From positions 1-64,000 of the forward strand of contig NZ_JACJQO010000021.1 in assembly GCF_014696715.1 (NCBI RefSeq): DNA of 64,000 nt. The letters are read 5' to 3'. This DNA comes from Pseudanabaena sp. FACHB-2040. Lineage in GTDB: Bacteria > Cyanobacteriota > Cyanobacteriia > Phormidesmidales > Phormidesmidaceae. The translations under genes and the position numbers were made by a program. This document shows, in pieces, positions 63,001 through 64,000 of this stretch (position 1 is the first letter of the stretch; the number at the start of each line of letters is the position of its first letter). The notes below the pieces were generated by a model, which ran no database searches, had not been told where the DNA came from, and saw only the letters and a list, made by a program, of their open reading frames with translations.

Positions 63001-64000
63001 CACCACGGTATTAGCCCGCGCCTGCCCGAGGCGTACAAGCAGGTAGCCGACGGGCTGGAAGTCGGGCCCTGTGCCGGTAGCTGCGGCACAGCCGTTTATC
63101 GCAAAGCGCCAGTGATCGTCTCCGACACCCTCACGGATCCGCTCTGGGCTGCTAAACGGGAACTGGCTCGTCTACACCACTTACGCAGCTGTTGGGCTGT
63201 GCCGATCTTGGGGGCTCACGGGCAAATTCTTGGCACCCTGGCCTTTTACTACAGCAAGCCCCACAGCCCTACTCAGGAGGATTGGCAGCTGCTAGAAACG
63301 GCAGCCCACCTGGCGGGCATCGCCATTGAGCGCAAGCGCACGGAGGAAGAACTCTACCGGGCCAAGGAAGCTGCCGAAGCCGCCAACCGAGCCAAGAGCC
63401 AGTTTCTGGCTAACATGAGCCACGAACTGCGCACTCCTATGAACGCCATTCTGGGCTTTACCCAGCTAATGGCGCGAGATACTACCCTTTCAAGCCAGCA
63501 GCATGATTCTCTGGGCGTAATCAATCAGAGCGGCAAACACCTGCTTAGCCTGATCAACGACGTGCTAGAGATGTCCAAAATTGAAGCGGGCCGGGTAGTG
63601 CTCAACCTAGCGCCCTTTGATCTCTATAGCCTGCTGCAGGGTCTGCAGGAAATGTTTCAGGTCTTGGCTGCCGCTAAAAACCTGACCCTAATCGCTGAAA
63701 TTGCGTCTGAAGTGCCTCGGTACATTGTGGGAGATGAGGGCAAACTGCGCCAAGTTCTGATTAACCTGCTGGGCAACGCAATTAAGTTCACTGACGTGGG
63801 AACGGTGTCTTTAGCGGTGCATTTAGAGCCTGTGCCTCCCGATCTAGCCGCTTTACACGGCAGTCAAACGCTCCAGTTTGAGGTAGCCGATACAGGCCCC
63901 GGCATTGCCACAGATGTGCTGCCCATTTTATTCCAGCCCTTTGTGCAGGCCTGCAATCACGTGCCGGGAGAAGGCGGTACGGGCCTAGGGCTGGCCATTA
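60037..64000 (+). CDS. multi-PAS/GAF sensor histidine kinase (3' partial, runs off the window)
   Basis: ATG at 60037, open to the end of the window (1321 codons). Order: a weak PAS (about 20-125), PAS (135-260), PAS (275-385), PAS (390-520), PAS (525-650), GAF (655-800), PAS (812-935), GAF (938-1100), HisKA with SHELRTP (His at about 1129) and the start of HATPase_c with NLLGNAIKFTD, VADTGPGIA and the G2 box GTGLGLA. PAC-like endings such as VITDISDRK and VGADVTERR separate the units. There is no membrane helix in the visible part, so it is a soluble sensor unless the missing end adds one. A hybrid REC could follow beyond the window. Likely partner: the response regulator upstream. Confidence 0.93.
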   Translation, partial: MSVNPEELVKPLSGPLDILTVALNSVADALVWTDCQGQVLGCNAAFERLVGQSSGQAQQLPLWQLLPLRQQHQLVEPQNYPSYQILQGCYTPCEYELQLSDQRLILEVSGNRVDSSGEPVALLTIRDLTRTRAAAQTRAETLSLLQAALESTADGVFVVARNGQVLAYNQKFVRMWGVPKHLLAADTNPPERFQYLAEQTTDPEEFKARVLYLFDQTPEAAVFDRLTMKDGRIFERYSQPQWLEGRIVGRIWSYRDITKRQQAEIALQQREEKYRAIFENSQVGIGRTRIWDGLILEANQRFAQIMGYASPTELIGQVHTQDFYANPQDRHELVAALQRQGGVHDFEVQLLRRDGSLIWGLLSLRTNLAEDCLEFVITDISDRKRVEADRQRAEAALRQREAEYRLLVETANSVILKWDTRGSVLYLNDYGQKFFGYELEEIVGHSVVGTIVPETETTGRDLEDLMVNLCEHPERYTFNENENCCKDGRRVWIAWANKPIYNEQGQLTGILSVGADVTERRRLEENLRQSQQFFNMIVENIPITVFTKNIRAGFRYELINQNCERILGFTRQEGMGKTDYDLLPQPLADHYRVQDLAVVAQGTAMETSEEVILPRSGEKVFLRSVKLPLFDRHGNPSYLLGISEDFTERQQREEALRLIVEGTASATGEEFFRTCVSYLARVLRVRYAFIAQFTEAGHAQTLAYWADGDIAENFDYAIAGTPCSEMVPGQLLCYPQEVKLQFPNSPRLQSMTAESYLGAPLLDAAGQMLGHLAVLDDKPMSEDTGRESILRIFAARAGAELKRMQAEKELRDSEERFRTLIANLPGAAYRCHDDENWTLTFLSESFEQITGYPVSDFVHNRTRNINDISLADAAQVRAAIQTALAERQPYILEYPIAHADGSIRWIYEKGQGIFDAAGQLLWLDGVMFDISDRKQAETLLNSQKQVLERIAAGAPLVETLTLLIDTFEPLARCKAGSILFLDAAGKRLHHGISPRLPEAYKQVADGLEVGPCAGSCGTAVYRKAPVIVSDTLTDPLWAAKRELARLHHLRSCWAVPILGAHGQILGTLAFYYSKPHSPTQEDWQLLETAAHLAGIAIERKRTEEELYRAKEAAEAANRAKSQFLANMSHELRTPMNAILGFTQLMARDTTLSSQQHDSLGVINQSGKHLLSLINDVLEMSKIEAGRVVLNLAPFDLYSLLQGLQEMFQVLAAAKNLTLIAEIASEVPRYIVGDEGKLRQVLINLLGNAIKFTDVGTVSLAVHLEPVPPDLAALHGSQTLQFEVADTGPGIATDVLPILFQPFVQACNHVPGEGGTGLGLAI

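Overview
The window is chromosomal DNA from a filamentous-type cyanobacterium, probably a Leptolyngbya or Nodosilinea-like lineage; the genus is inference. The evidence is as follows. More than 40 copies of the HIP1 octamer GCGATCGC are present in 64 kb. There are thylakoid and pigment genes: hemJ, menB of phylloquinone synthesis, a one-helix high-light-inducible protein, and nblB-type phycobilisome degradation. There are cyanobacteria-restricted families (DUF3122, DUF760, DUF6439-like), an HpsE-type hormogonium polysaccharide glycosyltransferase, and very large PAS/GAF signalling proteins. I see no rRNA, tRNA, CRISPR array, insertion sequence or prophage. Most of the window looks like ordinary chromosome with short operons and convergent gene pairs separated by hairpin terminators.

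Layout. 1-4310: the end of a repeat-rich NPGPN protein, then a reverse-strand signalling protein that looks like a chimera of a PAS-GAF-PAS-GGDEF protein and a CHASE2-Ser/Thr kinase, joined exactly at a HIP1 palindrome. 4524-8534: a tightly coupled operon (DUF4129, DUF4350, MoxR ATPase, DUF58). 8630-14660: a DMT exporter, a secreted M28 peptidase with a PEP-CTERM-like tail, a PAS-GGDEF-EAL c-di-GMP enzyme and a small coiled-coil protein. 14800-19433: a TPR protein plus DUF3122 protein, an acidic hydrophilic protein, and a C-type-lectin protein with six C-terminal repeats. 19924-30886: rplU-rpmA, an SGNH hydrolase, a UvrD-like helicase, a thioredoxin-like protein, an M42 aminopeptidase, a CBS pair, nblB, an anti-sigma-type ATPase and asnS. 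31106-37680: a secreted protein, a three-gene split glutamate-synthase-like operon (glxB, glxC and glxD type) and an orphan oligopeptide-binding lipoprotein. 38101-44699: a small Cys-motif protein, menB, hemJ, hli, an ABC ATPase, scpB, a DUF760 protein and an HtrA protease. 44886-57201: a LysM plus degenerate-M23 protein, an HDAC-like deacetylase, trhO, an orphan hpxZ-like gene, uvrB, hpsE, a MarC protein, a CPA2 antiporter and a diiron protein. 57623-64000: a REC-wHTH-HPt-REC-GGDEF response regulator followed by a giant multi-PAS/GAF histidine kinase that runs off the end.

How the genes relate. Three themes recur. The first is sensing and signalling: four proteins with PAS/GAF, GGDEF, EAL or kinase modules, the last two forming a likely two-component pair. 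The second is the envelope: the peptidases, lectin, LysM-M23, HtrA, HpsE, PEP-CTERM-like peptidase and MoxR operon. The third is housekeeping: translation (L21, L27, AsnRS, TrhO), repair (UvrB, helicase), chromosome segregation (ScpB) and photosynthetic cofactors. The observation I rate highest is the HIP1-junction chimera at 546-4310, whose predicted membrane topology does not work. Next comes the split glutamate-synthase operon, which has no obvious partner synthetase gene nearby.
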